DNA of 7,754 bases from positions 1-7,754 of the forward strand of contig JAEOST010000593.1 of NCBI GenBank assembly GCA_016840245.1, read 5' to 3'. The first letter of the stretch is position 1. Each line of letters starts with the position of its first letter. The stretch is from Candidatus Thorarchaeota archaeon. Its GTDB lineage: Archaea > Asgardarchaeota > Thorarchaeia > Thorarchaeales > Thorarchaeaceae. The notes beneath the pieces were generated by a model. The model had not been told where the DNA came from and ran no database searches. It was given only the letters and a program-made list of their open reading frames with translations. This document shows positions 6,697 through 7,754 of this stretch, piece after piece. The position numbers and the translations under genes were made by a program.

Positions 6697-7056
6697 TCAT
6701 CGTCGTATGATGAAAACAAGGTCAACGTGAGTTCATTTACCAACAATGACCATGTGAATGCCCATGATTCGAGTGTCAATGCAGTGTTTGACCTCAACTA
6801 CTACTCGGACTATGCTGGTGCAGATAGTGACGGTAATGGAATTGGTGATACGCCACATCCCATAGCTGGTTTTGCAGATAATGAGGATCTTAATCCACTG
6901 ATGGTGTCAGTTGAGGCGGCTGCACTCCAACAGGGACTATCTAATAACATGGTCTCAACCTGGAGGTTCAACCTCATTGGATTGACCCTTATAGCTAGCA
7001 CAATAGTTGTGGTTGTAGTTCAACGTCGCGTATTAAAATTCCGAAGAAATAGATAG
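6529..7056 (+). pseudogene. C-terminal continuation of the beta-helix protein, with membrane anchor, beyond the TGA
   Basis: The same frame as 2800-6528 continues from the TGA to the TAG at 7054-7056. It encodes about 175 residues: the rest of the interrupted coil (SNIVKSGILLQF), two to three more coils, the NosD-type closing segment with an acidic DSDGNGIGDTPHPI motif (residues 1342-1355 of the full frame), a linker, one transmembrane helix (about 1391-1409, FNLIGLTLIASTIVVVVVQ) and a basic tail RRVLKFRRNR. A TTG at 6571 could formally start a 161-residue protein, but it has no Shine-Dalgarno, no signal peptide, and would begin in mid-coil. It is best read as part of the upstream gene. If the TGA is a true stop, the product would lack its anchor and be released, and this stretch would be a fresh pseudogene end. 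If the TGA is a base error or is read through, the whole is one 1418-residue type I membrane protein. Confidence 0.8.
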
Positions 7057-7080
7057 AAATCGTTAGGATGGGAGAAAGCC

Positions 7081-7754
7081 TTGATTAACAGAAGAGAGAC
7101 TGCAAGTCTAGTTGCTGTGACATTGATATTGTGCGTATTGATTCCACTACTGGTGAATGATGGCACTATTCTATCAAATGAAGACCAGGAATTAGTGTCG
7201 AATAAGGCGACACTGAGTTATGATGCACATGACCCAATAGAGATACTATCCGATGCTGAGTTCGATAGTCTTGTTAGTAGTGAGGGCTGGTCGGGTGATG
7301 GAAGCAGCGGCAATCCCTATGTCATAGAAAATTTGGAGATACGAAGTAACTCAACTTGTTTGAAGATAAGGAATGTCAATTACCATTTTATCATTCAGAA
7401 TTGTAGGTTCACCGCACCTACAGACCGAGAAGAGCATAGTATCTGGAATACAGGTGCTCATATTTGGAGTAGTTCCAATGGAGAAGTGAGAAACTGCAGG
7501 TTTGAATCCATAAACAGAGGACTCTATTCATTAAGTGCGGATGATTGTGTCTATGACTCTAATACATTCCACGATGTGTTCTATGGGATATCCATATCAA
7601 GTTCGGACAATAGTCTCGTTTTCAACAATACAATTAGTGAGGCTTCTCATGCAATCGTTGTAACATCATCAGATTCATGTACAATCGCAAACAACACGGT
7701 TTCTGACAGTGAATACTATGGGCTCTCTCTTGATACATACCCATGTATCATATC
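7081..7754 (+). CDS. Second NosD-like beta-helix surface protein (partial, runs off the window)
   Basis: A frame of 224 codons opens at TTG 7081 and is still open at the window end. The start is supported by GGGAGA at 7070-7075, five bases upstream, and by an immediate signal peptide (INRRETASLVAVTLILCVLIPLLV). No ATG exists in this frame between the previous stop and 7081. Residues about 52-82 hold the family entry block (HDPIEILSDAEFDSL, then GWSGDGSSGNPYVIE), followed by a parallel beta-helix of about 22-residue coils with N-(N/T)T and GI/GL landmarks and occasional Cys (NC, DDC, DSC). The entry block is clearly related to SWEGEGTEGSPYII of the upstream protein, so the two are paralogues by tandem duplication, although this one starts the helix near its N-terminus with no propellers or Ig domains. 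It follows the previous stop by 24 bases, in the same probable operon. An exported binding or scaffold role is likely; its C-terminus and anchor are not visible. Confidence 0.85.
   Translation, partial: MINRRETASLVAVTLILCVLIPLLVNDGTILSNEDQELVSNKATLSYDAHDPIEILSDAEFDSLVSSEGWSGDGSSGNPYVIENLEIRSNSTCLKIRNVNYHFIIQNCRFTAPTDREEHSIWNTGAHIWSSSNGEVRNCRFESINRGLYSLSADDCVYDSNTFHDVFYGISISSSDNSLVFNNTISEASHAIVVTSSDSCTIANNTVSDSEYYGLSLDTYPCII

Noticed and set aside
5841..7001. Minus-strand frames at 5841-6074 and 6810-7001
   Set aside because: They are antisense to clear beta-helix coils and the NosD end motif, with no initiation signals or family features.
6571..7056. Independent gene starting at TTG 6571
   Set aside because: It is in the same frame as the upstream protein, has no Shine-Dalgarno and no signal peptide although it has an anchor, and would begin in the middle of the coil series.
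6529..7080. SECIS-like element supporting selenocysteine at the TGA
   Set aside because: Archaeal SECIS elements usually lie in the 3' untranslated region. Only 24 bases separate 7056 from the next start and I see no fitting hairpin there. A weak 5-bp stem (TTCAA/TTGAA, 6557-6575) downstream of the TGA is too short to count.

Overview
The window looks archaeal, and the protein styles suggest an Asgard lineage, possibly Thorarchaeota-like. This is inferred from family style and was not searched. The evidence is: Shine-Dalgarno-led genes with TTG/GTG/ATG starts, AT-rich promoter patches, a ribbon-helix-helix regulator, and very large secreted or anchored proteins. Those proteins are built from LVIVD propeller repeats, Ig-like domains of the 'TGNSITWNP...' type and NosD-like parallel beta-helices carrying the 'GWSGDGSSGNPYVIE' signature.

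Layout. On the minus strand at the left are a ribbon-helix-helix (RHH) DNA-binding protein (233-571) and, overlapping its 3' end, a very short reading frame ending in a typical C-terminal membrane anchor but broken by an in-frame TAA (73-246). A hairpin plus T7 tract that resembles an intrinsic terminator follows (34-61). An AT-rich divergent promoter region (about 650-757) contains a perfect 7-bp inverted repeat. To the right, on the plus strand, are three tightly packed genes. The first is an unrecognised 668-residue membrane-tethered surface protein (782-2788). The second is a giant surface protein with two 7-bladed LVIVD propellers, three Ig-like domains and a Cys-laddered beta-helix ending in a membrane anchor (2800-7056), interrupted by one in-frame TGA at 6526-6528. 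The third is a paralogous beta-helix protein that runs off the window (7081-7754+).

The genes read as one cell-surface module: a divergently transcribed regulator next to an operon of exported, probably membrane-anchored recognition or carbohydrate-interacting proteins. No catalytic enzyme is evident, so the biological role is open.

The most striking signal is the in-frame TGA. It falls exactly on the 69-nt register at which the beta-helix places a cysteine codon (TGT/TGC) in coil after coil, and the same frame then continues through the remaining coils, the NosD-type end motif and the transmembrane anchor. The simplest reading is a recent TGT/TGC-to-TGA nonsense change or a base error. Recoding is possible but unsupported. 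The second notable signal is that the 14 LVIVD repeats divide cleanly into 7 + 7, with matching propeller-closing features.
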